DNA from: Massospora cicadina
Taxonomy: Eukaryota; Entomophthoromycota; Entomophthoromycetes; Entomophthorales; Entomophthoraceae
Assembly (NCBI GenBank): GCA_022478985.1
Contig: JAKSZP010012201.1
Location: forward strand, 25,707 to 89,706
DNA length: 64,000 bases
Reading direction: 5' to 3'
In this document: piece after piece, positions 31,681 through 42,179 of the stretch
Layout of the letters: every line of letters starts with the position of its first letter
Numbering within the stretch: the stretch's first letter is position 1
Translations under genes and position numbers: made by a program
Notes under the pieces: generated by a model
What the model saw: only the letters and a program-made list of their open reading frames with translations
Told to the model about the DNA's origin: nothing
Databases searched by the model: none

Positions 31681-32535
31681 CTTGAGATGATGGCTGAAAA
31701 GTTTTGGCTGAGCTGCAGTGGTCAACCGTTTGCAGCCAATCAGGTTCCACCATCGCACCAACTCCTGTGGTTAGGCCAGCGCTGTCTGAGCTTAATCCAT
31801 TTGATTTCTTTAATTGGATCTATGAAAGCGACTGGACGTTTGAAGTCAAGCCAGATTTTGCATTGTAGGAGTTTTTATTAATCTTTCCAATTTGCTCCCC
31901 TGGCGTTTTTGCTCTAAAAATGGCTTCCCAAATTATAAAAATATAGATAAAATGGCAGTGGAAGCTGAAGCTGCCCCTGCCAACACCCTGCTCTTCCAGC
32001 ATCTCCATGGTATGATAGAACCCCTAGTTGAGGTTATCATATCCAAATTTCCCCTCCAATGTTGATGAAGATGCAAAATATGAAATTGAGGAGCTTGCTT
32101 TTGGTGGGAGCCGCGCTTGCATCAACGCAGCAAAAACTTCTCTTTTTAACCCCAATTATCCTTAAACTTGACAGTACATCAAGTCTTTCACTTGTGTGCC
32201 AGCTCTCATCACTTTTACTGAGCATCAACTTGCTCAATACGTTGAGGTGATGGACACCGCTGGCCTCATAAATGAAGAAAACCCACAACTATACCTCCAT
32301 ATGCCCATGTTGCTGATGCTCCCACCCTGATGCTGTCTGCCATGGTCTGCCAGCTAAAGCGGGCGCCAGACAAAGCTTCCTCACCATCTGATATAGCTTC
32401 CTAAGCTGATACCTTAGGGGCTTTATTGGGTATTTTTTATTTAAATAATCCCTTTGTTTGGCTCGATTTCAAATAAAGATGCATGGCAGCTCCCCTTTTA
32501 GGTTGAGCACTACTTGTGCTAAAGAAAAATGAATA
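31681..32535 (+). mobile_element. Retroposon R2, longer copy with a small decayed frame
   Basis: The 3' third matches R1 and ends in CAGCTCCCCTTTTAGGTTGAG, a hairpin AGCAC/GTGCT (32507-32521) and an A-rich end. The 5' border is uncertain; a weak duplication (around 31665-31680 and 32537-32551) suggests about 31681. A protein-like frame starts at ATG 31952 (MAVEAEAAPANTLLFQHLHG), shifts one base near 32050, continues DEDAKYEIEELAFGG, and after two stops continues ALITFTEHQLAQYVEVMD and GLINEENPQLYL. In total it could have encoded about 160 residues. I do not recognise the protein. It may be a reverse-transcribed host mRNA or a short non-autonomous element mobilised by a LINE. Confidence 0.6.
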
Positions 32536-32755
32536 CTTGTTATAATATATTTTTTAGAACTCCTCTTAAAATTTAATACACCTACAAAGTCTTTTGAGAG
32601 GAGAGGATGACTAATCAAATTGAACCATAAATATGGCATGTGATAAGTTTTCCCCAACCAAAAATAAAAAGACATATAGAATGAAATAGCTGGTGATCAA
32701 GCTGCAGAGGTTTAAATCATTGATGAATTATAATCAAAAATAATTTGATATATAC

Positions 32756-33622
32756 TGTAAGTATCAGACAGGAAACACTCTGTTTGGATTGGGAGCAATT
32801 CCTATTCCGCTCAAAAAGGGCCAGAGGCTGGCACCTGTGCCTCTCACCACCCAGGGCAATAAGTTTCATGTGGTAGATGAGATGCGGGTCACAGCGTACT
32901 CCCTGAGGGTTGCAGTGCCTCCACCCAGTGTTATCCTCATCTGAGCTGGTGGAAAATATTTGGAGAATTCGCCAAGAGGTGGTAAAATTGTTTAAAACAA
33001 CTCAAACCCACCGAGATCCTGCCATTGTCAATGTCACACCCACCCCAATAGGTAAGGGGGTGATCAACCCCTTCCCCACCAACTGGGTCCAGCCTTATTT
33101 GGCTTGGCTCTGGGCGCAACCTGCCATCCACCCAAAACGTTGCCACCATAGCATATGCATGTGCACAATGAAAAATTAAGTTTGCATAATAAGCACAAAA
33201 CAAAATTCAGCTAAGCAGTCCAGATGCATGTTGGTTGCAAATTAGGTCCAGGAACTCAATCTGAAAACTTGGTTCGAATTTATTCCTTTTGGCAGTTGCA
33301 CAAATGATGCAATTATATTGTGAGCTTAGAAGCAGCAGTCCCCAACAGGTACCGCTGTCAATTTATTTTACTTAAATTTCCCCCTTTTTAATAAAAATCC
33401 ATAAACCCCAAAATTTCAGTATTAAGTGCTTATTTAAAAAATCAAAAAGTGCGATGATCTCTGGTCTAAGCACCCTCTGATTGTCCTTCATAGCTGGTTT
33501 ACTCATTCTTAAAATTTCAAACTGGACAGCTGAGCCTGTATCATTCTGACTTGGGTTCTGGGTGATAATTCACCCAGAGTTCCAAGTCAGTCTTATTAAA
33601 ATTTTTAGCACGCTCCATGACA
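32756..33622 (+). repeat. Left LTR of element C
   Basis: 867 bp, TGTAAGTATCAGACAGG to CTCCATGACA. It is closely similar to 54488-55361 along its whole length. Immediately after it, TGGAGCGATTCATAG (33626-33640) is where a primer-binding site belongs, and it is not the TGGTGCTCACT site of the other elements. Confidence 0.9.
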
Positions 33623-33640
33623 TAATGGAGCGATTCATAG

Positions 33641-34200
33641 CTCTGACCCTCTCCATCTCACCCTTGGATGGGATGTCATGTGGGTTTTCCCAAAACAGCA
33701 CCCAACCTCTTTCCAATTATCAGGTTTCAGCCAAGCCTGGTCCCCATAAGCCAGGACGTTCATGAACCAAATTTGTGCTTAATGTTTTCTGCTAACAACA
33801 CTGGAGCTAGCCATAATAAGTTTGTATCAGATTTTCACCTCCTTCAATTAGTTACTGACATCATTTCAGCAATTCCAAAAACACTCACCTACAAGCAGGA
33901 CGCCCCTATTTACTGCTACCAGTGGAAATCCATAGGGGCGCACACTAGGTGTCATTTGAGGCCCGGGTAGTCACAGGGGCAGCTGGTAATTTCATAAGTT
34001 TGAAATTGGCGCATCAGTTAGAATTGGACTTGGAGGTTAAGCTGGAGGTGTTGGTTGCATCATCTGTCATACGATTAACTTATAAGGTGCATTATCCAGT
34101 TTCATTCCAAGTGGGCAATTTTAAATCTGGTGATTATTTCTCGGCCATGTATTAACTAGTATTCCCAGTTATCTTTTGTGTGGGTTGGTGAAGATGCAAA
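33641..34200 (+). pseudogene. Element C protease remnant; gag missing
   Basis: Only about 330 bp separate the LTR from the protease, too little for a gag, and no capsid or zinc-knuckle motif is visible. The protease block reads RVVTGAAGNFISLKLAHQL near 33953-34010. This is the DTGAxxNFIS active site with the catalytic Asp changed to Val. A protease-like segment continues to a stop at about 34153. Confidence 0.65.
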
Positions 34201-34379
34201 ATGAAGGTTAACTTGGCCTCAAATATGTTACTCTTTGAAAATGCCCAGGGTGGAGGTGAGCTTCCGCTCCTCAACGCTTTAGGTAAATCACAGAACGGAG
34301 GTACCATTTTCACACTCATTACACCCACAGACTTGACTCATAATTTTCCCCCATCTATTGGCGTATAAGGGGATCTTTG

Positions 34380-35870
34380 ATATGGAATAAGTTGCTCAAC
34401 TTCCGCCACATTCAAAGTATATCCTTAAGTTCCGCATGACAGTGGTGATGGTTAACATCAATTGCCCACTATATCCCCATACAGTGGAAGAAACTGCGGC
34501 CTTGAATGTGTGGATTGACGACATGCTTGCAAAGGGATGGTTCTTCAATGAGAAATATCCAGCTGTCTCTCCCATTATGTTTGCAAAGAAGGCTGATGGC
34601 ACATTGCGCCCATGTGTGTATTATGGTCACTTCAATTAATATCACAGTCCACGACCCCTACCCACTTCCGTTGGAACAAACAATTTCTTAAGCAATCACA
34701 CACTCAAGAGTTTTTTAAAGCTCGATTTGTGAACGCCTTCAACCAAATATGGGTAACCAAAGATCAGGAATGGTTTACCGCTATCCAGATGATGTGGGGC
34801 ATATTCCATTTCTGTATCATGCTTGATGGATAAAGAACGCGCCTGCCACGTTCCAGCAGATGATTGATGACGTGCTGGGAGATCTGCACAACATGTGCGC
34901 TGTGGCTTACTTTGAAATATCCTCATTCACCCCCCAACACCCAAACATCACACCATAGATTTGGAGGCTGTGCTTGCAGCTCTGCACAAGGCGGTCCTAT
35001 TTGTGAAGTCATTAAGATGTGAGTTCTTCTTCAATGAGATTACCTTCTTTAAATTACTTGAGTTGGGTCGACCTTGGGACAAATATACCACACTGAGAAT
35101 TTTTCTATACAGTACAGTTTTAAACTCAAAACCTGCACTAGGGTGGAAGCAGTTTTACCTGCCAGGCTAACCACCCTTTGAGGTTACCTTCTTGAGTAAC
35201 TTGATTTTAAAAGGTGGTTATGCGATTCCGCCCTGCAAACTTGAAGCCATCATTGAGTGGCTCATGAAATGACTCAGAAGTAGTTGCGTAGCTTTTTTGG
35301 CACCATCTTTTTCTTAAAGAAATTTTCTCCTGACCTCTCACAGTTGGCTGCACCGTTGCACCCCCTCACTGGCAAGAATGTCCCATTACGTTATACAGCA
35401 GAATGCTAGCAAGCATTTGATGCTATCAACCAGGTATTTGTGTTGCTGCCAGTGCTCAAGCTCGCAAACACAACCAAACCCTTCATTTTCACATGTGACG
35501 CCTCTTTGGCTGCAGTGGAGCAGCTTTGTTGCAGGAACACGATGGTGTGGAGCATCCTGTAGCATATTTTTCCTGCAAGTTTACATCCACAGAGCAGAAC
35601 TGAGCTATTTACAATAAGGAGCTGGCATCTGTATTATGGGCATTAACCATTGGCGGTACCTCCTGAAGGGCGCTTTGCATGAGGTGACAGTGCAGATGGA
35701 CCACCAAGATCTTATGTACTTCCATAAACCACAGAAGTTGACACACCGTAGGCCTGGACATATTGCAACCTATGCGGGTTTAACTTTAATTACGAGTTTG
35801 TAAAGGGGTCACTGAACATTCTCCCTGATTTCCTGAGTCAGAACCACGTCTTATGTCCCACAGAGGTGGA
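34380..35870 (+). pseudogene. Element C reverse transcriptase and RNase H, heavily decayed
   Basis: Readable blocks: VEETAALNVWIDDMLAKGW (34482-34538), SPIMFAKKADGTLRPCVYY (34569-34622), NAPATFQ-like sequence around 34840 and RCEFFFNEITFF (35017-35052), the thumb block before the FLGHxxS motif. RNase H is suggested by HPVAYFSCKFTSTEQNY-like codons near 35550-35600. Multiple frameshifts prevent any long frame, and the YLDD box is not intact. Confidence 0.6.
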
Positions 35871-37069
35871 GGAGCAAGAGCTCACCACAGTGATTCCACC
35901 AACCCAAATCTTATCCATTGCCCTACCTGTAATTTTATCACCAGATCTGGACCTGACTGCACACCTGTCAACTTGGGTTTTGGCTCACCAGTTGACTTGT
36001 CCCAAATGCTTAGAGCTGTTGGTGCAGCTTGCAGATTTGGTGCACAAGTTCTCCCACTACTTGATGGGGGAGGGAGGAATTAAGATTCAGTCTCAGTTGT
36101 GGGTGCCTCCCCAGCTTCACATTGAAGTGACCCAGGCTCATCACAATCCACTAGCAGTTGGTCACCCCAGCATGAAAAAGTGTCTTGACTTAGTAAAACG
36201 AAATTATAATTGGCCTGGAATCTCCAGTTATTCCTGCGTGAATAGCAAGTTGCATGACCTGGCATGTGCAAATTTGGACCGCTCTAGCAAAACAGAATTC
36301 TCTACCCTCTGTAAGAGGCCGAGGAGCCATGGACACCAGTGTCAGTTGACTTTATAGTTGAGCTCCTTACCTTAAATGTCCACAATGCAATCATGGTCAT
36401 TGTAGACCAGTTAGCCAAATTTCTCTTTGTATATCCCCTGCTTGACTTCTATCACCTCAGAGGAAACTTCTTGTCTGTTTGTCTGCCACGTTTTTTCTAT
36501 ATTTGGCTTAATCTAGGAGGATATGAGCAATAGGGGCCCGCAGTTCACTTCACACTTTTGGATGGCCCTTCTGTCCATTCTGAAAATATACCCATGCTTA
36601 TCCACTGCATATCATCCCCAATTGAATGGCCATACAGAATGTGTTAATCAAATCCTGGAGAAGTACCTCCATTGTTATTCAACCACTGCACAGGACACCT
36701 GGGCAGATGATCTTCCATTGGCACATTTTGCCTACAATAATGCCTCACACGCCTACACGGGGGTTCTCTGTATGAAGCAACGTTGGGGCACAACCCTTCC
36801 TTCTCACCTAGTCCATGTCTTCATCCCAAGGTTCCTGCAGCATCTGAGCATGTTTAACAAATCTGGGCTGCTCAGTATCTGGCCCTCAAACACCTTACCA
36901 AAGCAATTGCTGACTATAAGCAAATTTCTGACCAAAAGCGCCTGCCCACTCCTGATTTCAAGGAAGATTTGCAGGTAACGCTTGACACCCCCACCTGTAC
37001 ATCAAGGCCCCCTCACAAAAGTTTGCCAGTAAGCAATTCAGGTCCTCATGAGGTTGTTGAAGATTTGGT
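35871..37069 (+). pseudogene. Element C integrase core
   Basis: Key blocks: GHPSMKKCLDLVKRNYNWPG (36157-36222), PWTPVSVDFIVELLTLNVHNAIMVIVDQLAKF (36323-36423, partly in two frames), then MSNRGPQFTSHFW (36523-36561; second catalytic Asp is now Asn) and STAYHPQLNGHTECVNQILE (36601-36660), which keeps the catalytic Glu. DLPLAHFAYNNASHA follows. This YHPQ-NG-TE arrangement is the usual fungal chromovirus pattern. Element B is inserted after 37074, before the chromodomain. Confidence 0.8.
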
Positions 37070-37074
37070 AATGG

Positions 37075-37755
37075 GGTTAGACTATTGCAAGTCTGATTAT
37101 CTAATAAAAGTGTATCAGTTTTTAAATAAGGACAGAAAAATGTATGAAATCGACCAAAACACCCTGGCCAATTTTTGGTGAAACCCCCAAATGGGGTAAC
37201 ACTTTTAACAATACTCAGGCAAACAAATTGCGTTTGGGCAGTCAGATTGTACTGAACCATCAGCTAAATTTGGATAATTATTAGAGACTCCTCCCCCAGC
37301 CTCTTCTAGTCTAGTACAGGTTACCCCATGGAACTGGCCCCTTTTATAAGGTTAGAGGGGTTCAACCAAGTGATAAAATTTTGCAATCCATTGATTGGGT
37401 CATATATAAAAAAATACCTCACAGATCAGTCCTTCCTTCTCCCAACCCTCAATCAGCCATTCTGCCAAAATGAGGTAAGATCGAGAGATCTGATAGGCTG
37501 TTAGCTTATATTTCCTAGTTCAGAAAATACTAAACCATCCAAATTTTGAGCCTTAATTCTTTAAATAATATGTATTGACTTATTGAGAGGGTTCTCTCCT
37601 ACCCCATGTGGAGATTAATAGAAATTATAAAACTAAACCTCTTTAGTATTAAGATTTTTAGTTATTTTCCTATATGAGTTGATAAAAGCCCCTCAATTAC
37701 ATTGTTGGAACGAGGTAAAACACTAGCGAGCCTTTTTCCAACCAAAAATCCAACA
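37075..37755 (+). repeat. Left LTR of element B
   Basis: 681 bp. It starts GGTTAGACTATTGCAAG, which aligns base for base with TGTCGGACAATTACAAG of the right LTR, so its first T has mutated. It ends CAAAAATCCAACA. TATATAAAAAAATACC near 37402 resembles a TATA region and is also present at about 53710 in the right copy. Confidence 0.88.
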
Positions 37756-37757
37756 AG

Positions 37758-37776
37758 TGGTGCTCACTACAGGGGC
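37758..37776 (+). other. Primer-binding site of element B
   Basis: TGGTGCTCACTACAGGGGC lies two bases after the LTR end. The same site (first 18 bases identical) is found on the minus strand in G, and its first 11 bases in A. Confidence 0.8.
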
Positions 37777-37803
37777 ACCTGTACACCACCAAAACGTTAT
37801 AAT

Positions 37804-38187
37804 AATGGAGTATTTTGGGGGTGGTAACCCATCTATCCTGTCCGCTGGCATTAAACCTAGACTATCACTTATTGATTAGCAGCTAGCCATTTCTTTGTCT
37901 CGCCTTAAACGGATTGAGCAGCACTCATCTCAGCACCCAGCTATACAAAAAACTTCCCTTCAAGACAAGTGCACACCTGCTGAAGGCAGTATTGCCTCCT
38001 TCCTTTATGTTTACAAAACTGTGAAGGAAGGATCAACTGACCATCAAAAAATCTGGTAAATTCTTTCTTGCTTAAATCGCTTAGAAAAAGAAAGAATGAT
38101 CCCCAACATGGTCAAAATCAGCACTTAGGCAAAGGTTAGCAAGTGCTTCTTAATGAATTTGGTTCCAAGCAGAGCTTATAAAGCAAG
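37804..38187 (+). pseudogene. Element B gag, N-terminal part
   Basis: From ATG near 37806 a frame (MEYFGGGNPSILSAG) continues with one stop at about 37879 to TPAEGSIASFLYVYKTV and EGSTDHQKIW (37975-38058), homologous to the gag segments of D and G. It breaks at 38187, where LINE2b enters. The rest of gag lies at 48660-49440. Confidence 0.7.
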
Positions 38188-38393
38188 CTTTTCTCTCTGA
38201 TTACTATCACTTTTAGTAATATGATTTGATTCAAACAGTACAATTTGATAATCAATACCAGGTGAGATGAGAATGAGATGTAAAGTAAAGAATTGGGCGA
38301 ATGTGGTATAGGGCATTGGACCTGGATCTGCACCATCCAAAGGTACCAAGTGCACAGGAACAAACAAAAATATTAGCAAAAATAAAAACCTGA

Positions 38394-39575
38394 GTGGTGC
38401 ACCCCACAGGTTTCGTGAATTTTTTGATAAAATACTGCAGTTACATGGAAGTATCCCACTCACAACTACTGTCATTGGTGGAACATGGGATATGTGTTTT
38501 CCTGGGCATAGAAACACTGACAATGTGGGAGAGGTTTGGCAAAGTCCAAATTAAATTTTTCCTGCATGTGGTGTACTTAACAACCCATACTATCCGCAAA
38601 GGTTGGGTAGACCTTGGGTTCAAAACTGCAGAAGAAGCAAATGAAGCAGCAAAGGTCAGAGTGGTACTCGACCTTCCTGATGGTCAGAATTTGGTATCAA
38701 CCAAATGCACATGTTGGACAGAATCCAAAGAAATTTTATAATTTTTGATTACCTCCTGACTACACTGGCACACACAGTAGTCGAACAACATCTCTGAGAA
38801 GGCTTGGAAGCCTACAGAGAAATTGAACAATTTGAAATGCAAAGATTCCAGATAATGCCAATCCTTAGCACTGGGAAGGCAATCACAATTATTTCCCTGA
38901 ACCAGGAGGTAGTGGAGGATATCACAAATATTCCCACATTGCATCCTTCAAACTTGATGGGAAAAAATCCCAACTATTCCACGCAACAGTAGAGAGTGCA
39001 CCCCCCATATGCAAACATTGCCAGGCCTTTGGGCACAAGATTCATGCTTGCCCCATAAAAGAAGGCCTGATAAATGGAAATCTGTGAAGAAGAAATGGGC
39101 GAAGATGATTCAGAGTACTTCAAAATCACAGATACCACACAAGCATTTAACTGGGGAGAACACGGGAAATATAAAACAATTGACCCAATTTCCCCAAAAG
39201 TACAAAAAAATGGCCAAACAAGCTCGCAAGCTGGCTGCAGCCAAGGCAAAGGCCTCAGCAGAATCATCCATATCACCAGAACAGATCCAGGAAAATATGG
39301 ATAAACTTGAATCAATGAACCAATCAAATCCCGTGGGAAACCAAACAACCAATCCAAACATATTGAATTCAGTGGAACCCAATTTGGAAATAAATGTGGC
39401 AAAACAGGGGTACAGCACACCCCTAAAAATTGTGGAGCATAACCCACTTGGGAATGAAAATCAACAATGGAATGCACAAGAGAATAATGTGGCCATTAAG
39501 AGCACACAAGTGCACCACAATGATAAATTGAAAACCAGCAAAGGCAAGAGAGGAGCAAAAACAGTGGCAACGTAA
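38394..39575 (+). pseudogene. LINE2b ORF1, decayed
   Basis: The first part (38442-38741) parallels LINE2a ORF1: SHSQLLSLVEHGICVFLGIE, then KGWVDLGFKTAEEANEAAKV and VVLDLPDGQ. The middle is scrambled; HMQTLPGLWAQDSCLP (39006-39053) is the zinc-knuckle region in the wrong frame. The C-terminal part (39009-39575) is Lys/Gln/Asn-rich. It would be an RNA-binding protein of the LINE. Confidence 0.65.
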
Positions 39576-39689
39576 GGGGCATAATACACCCCACCTCCTA
39601 CTCATGGCTATGCTCTCCATAGCAGAGGTGTAATGGAGAGTAATTTGAGCGAGGGAGTAGGGCTGAGGGCCCTGCTAACCGCTCCTGAG

Positions 39690-40657
39690 GCACATTGGGC
39701 ATCTCAGTAGAGATAGGGATGCTGAATATAGTGGGACTCAAGGCCTTAACGTCCCAGGCCAAGAAGTTGAGTCTCCTACAAAACCCACCTGTGGATATCC
39801 TGGCGGTGCAGGAAACCCACTGTCCACAGGGAGAGGAGGAGGCATGGGAAAACATGCTCCTCCCAACAATGTCATTTTGGTCACAACACTGTGGGGTGAT
39901 AGTACACGCAAACCAAAAACTTTAAATTTATCAATAAAAATTTATTCCTGGATGGCCATGTACTATCCAAACCTTCTCATGGCACTCTGAAGTGCACACA
40001 ATAGCCAGTGTGTATGCACCAAACTGTGCACCAGACTGACAAGAGTTATTAACAGCTCTAACACAACTCCATCTTCCAGAAAACACTTTTGTAATGGGAG
40101 ACATGAACTGCTGGATTAACCCAAATACTAACTGATGGCCATACACAACTGAGGTACCATAAGGGCAAGTAGAACTTCGCGTACTAAAGGCCACCCTGGG
40201 ACAATATGATTTGCTACCAAAAAGGTCACCCCCACTACAAAACATGACATGCCCACATGTACACGACGGTGCACTTATCTCCATGTCACAGATAGACCTA
40301 ATACTCACATCATTAATTTTCTGCCACCAAATTCAAAACTACAAAAATTGATTTTTCTGACCATTGGCTAGTTTTGGTGTCCTACACACCATCAGAAACA
40401 ACTACCCAAGCACCCAGGTGGTGCAGAATACGCCAAGAAAGTTTAGCCAACTCAGAATTTCGATCCTGGATGGAGGAAATATCTTCAACCCAGGATTTTC
40501 AAACACCTTTCTGCTTGGACTCACTAACCACCTGGGAAAATTTTAAAAAATCAACAACCCAACAAATCAAACACACAATGTCTAGAAAATACAGGACAGC
40601 TTCAGCCATTATCAAGCACACCTTGACAGAAATTAACCACTTGGAAAACAATGTCCC
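39690..40657 (+). pseudogene. LINE2b ORF2, endonuclease part
   Basis: Apurinic-type endonuclease: MLNIVGLKALTSQAKKLSLL (39720), VDILAVQETHCPQG (39792), SVYAPNCAPD (40008-40040), VMGDMNCWINPN (40094-40129), and LTSLIF near the SDH box, where FSDHWL is out of frame (40348-40370). The frame reaches LTEINHLENNVP at 40622-40657, where LINE2a is inserted. It resumes with TGYSPGW at about 45879. Confidence 0.75.
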
Positions 40658-40897
40658 CACTTTTCTTTCTTGTTGCAAACACTTTTGCAACCTATTCAAT
40701 TCAAGACTGAATCTAGTTTGATAATCTCACAGAGGAGATTAGTCTGCGCCCATGTCAGGGAGCAGTTGGGCAAGCAAGGTAAGAGGAGCAGGTGGAAGGC
40801 CCGCGGCCTCCAACGTTTGAAAACGCCCCGGAGAATCTGGCGGAATAGACAAAAATCTTAAAAAACTGGCGGTCACATGTAACTTGGAGATACTCGT

Positions 40898-42025
40898 GTG
40901 GCAAGCAGATGCAACCAGTACATCAACATGCCACACTCCCAGCCACTTTTGTCGGTGGAATTTGGAGTCTGTGTGTATCTGGACATCCAAAAAATGGCCT
41001 TATGGGAAAAATTTTGTGAAGATGTACACAAAGTTTTCCTGACCGCGGTGTACATTGCACCTCACTCCATGTCGCACGGTTGGCTGGACCTGGGTTTTGA
41101 AAGCAAAAAAGCAGCAGATGAGGCTGCAGTGGTGCGCATAGTGGTCGACCTCCCTGAAGGGCAATAGGTCATCGAAACCAAATGCACCAGATGGACAAAA
41201 TCAAACCAAATTTTCCTCACTTTTGACTTTTTGCCTACTACAGTAAAACGTGACATTTTGGAACAACACCTGAAAGATGGTCTCACCATATATGGCGAAA
41301 TACAATCTTTCAAAATGCAATGCTTCACGCTGATGCCACACCTGTGCACTGGCAAAGCCATCGCAGTTTTGAACCCAACTGAGGAGATTGTGAAGGACCT
41401 AACCCAGATCCTGCACTCCACTTTTATTGATATCATAGGGCATACCACCCACCCATTCCAGGTGACCGTGGACAGTGCGCCCCCCATTTGCACCCACTGT
41501 GACGCATTCAGCCATAAGGCGCATGCATGCCCCATCAAGGAGGGCGTCACATTCCAAGAGCACCCCTTGGCGGCCATGGCCAATGGAGAGGCGCACTATG
41601 AACCAACCGCAAGCACCAAGGAGGCTTTCCCATGGGGAGCACAAGGCTGCTACCTATTGGTAAAGCCTATCTCCCCACAGGAGCGGAAGAAGGCTAAGCA
41701 GGCCCATAGGGCTGCGGCCAAGGAAGCGGCCAAGGCCACCACCGCCATCCCACACTCACAATGCCAGGAGGACATGGAGACCTTTGCAGCAGAAGCAACT
41801 TGGGAATCCATCATCCAATCAGATTGGGAAGCCCATGCTGAGCAGGCCACTCAATCCGAGGATCCAGTGAAAGATTCGATCTCACCCAATTGTTGCACCC
41901 AAGCTCCAGTTGAAACTGACTTGGGAGCTATCCCAACTGAAAAAAAATTTTTGACCCACTTGACGGTGCACCAAACTCATCCGCACCGCAAAAAAATTGT
42001 CCGACGTCAGGAAAACAAAAAGTGA
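40898..42025 (+). pseudogene. LINE2a ORF1 (one in-frame stop)
   Basis: A single frame of about 375 codons from ATG 40898 with one TAG at 41165-41167 (a CAG-to-TAG type change after LPEG). The N-terminal half has SHGWLDLGFESKKAADEAAV and a conserved block FDFLPTTVKRDILEQHL (41222-41272). The zinc knuckle CTHCDAFSHKAHAC (41489-41530) is CX2CX4HX4C and intact. The C-terminal third is Ala/Lys/Glu-rich (KKAKQAHRAAAKEAAKA), probably helical and RNA-binding. Confidence 0.8.
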
Positions 42026-42179
42026 AGGCCAAAGCCAACGTGACTCTTTCTGCAAAAAATCAACAAAAACTCTGATAGCGTTGCTGCTAACACCCGTGCT
42101 GCTGTGAAAGCCCGTGGGGACATAGAAGAGGCTGGTGGGCCTGGGGGCCCACCCCCTCGCACCTAAGGTGCAAAGGGGG

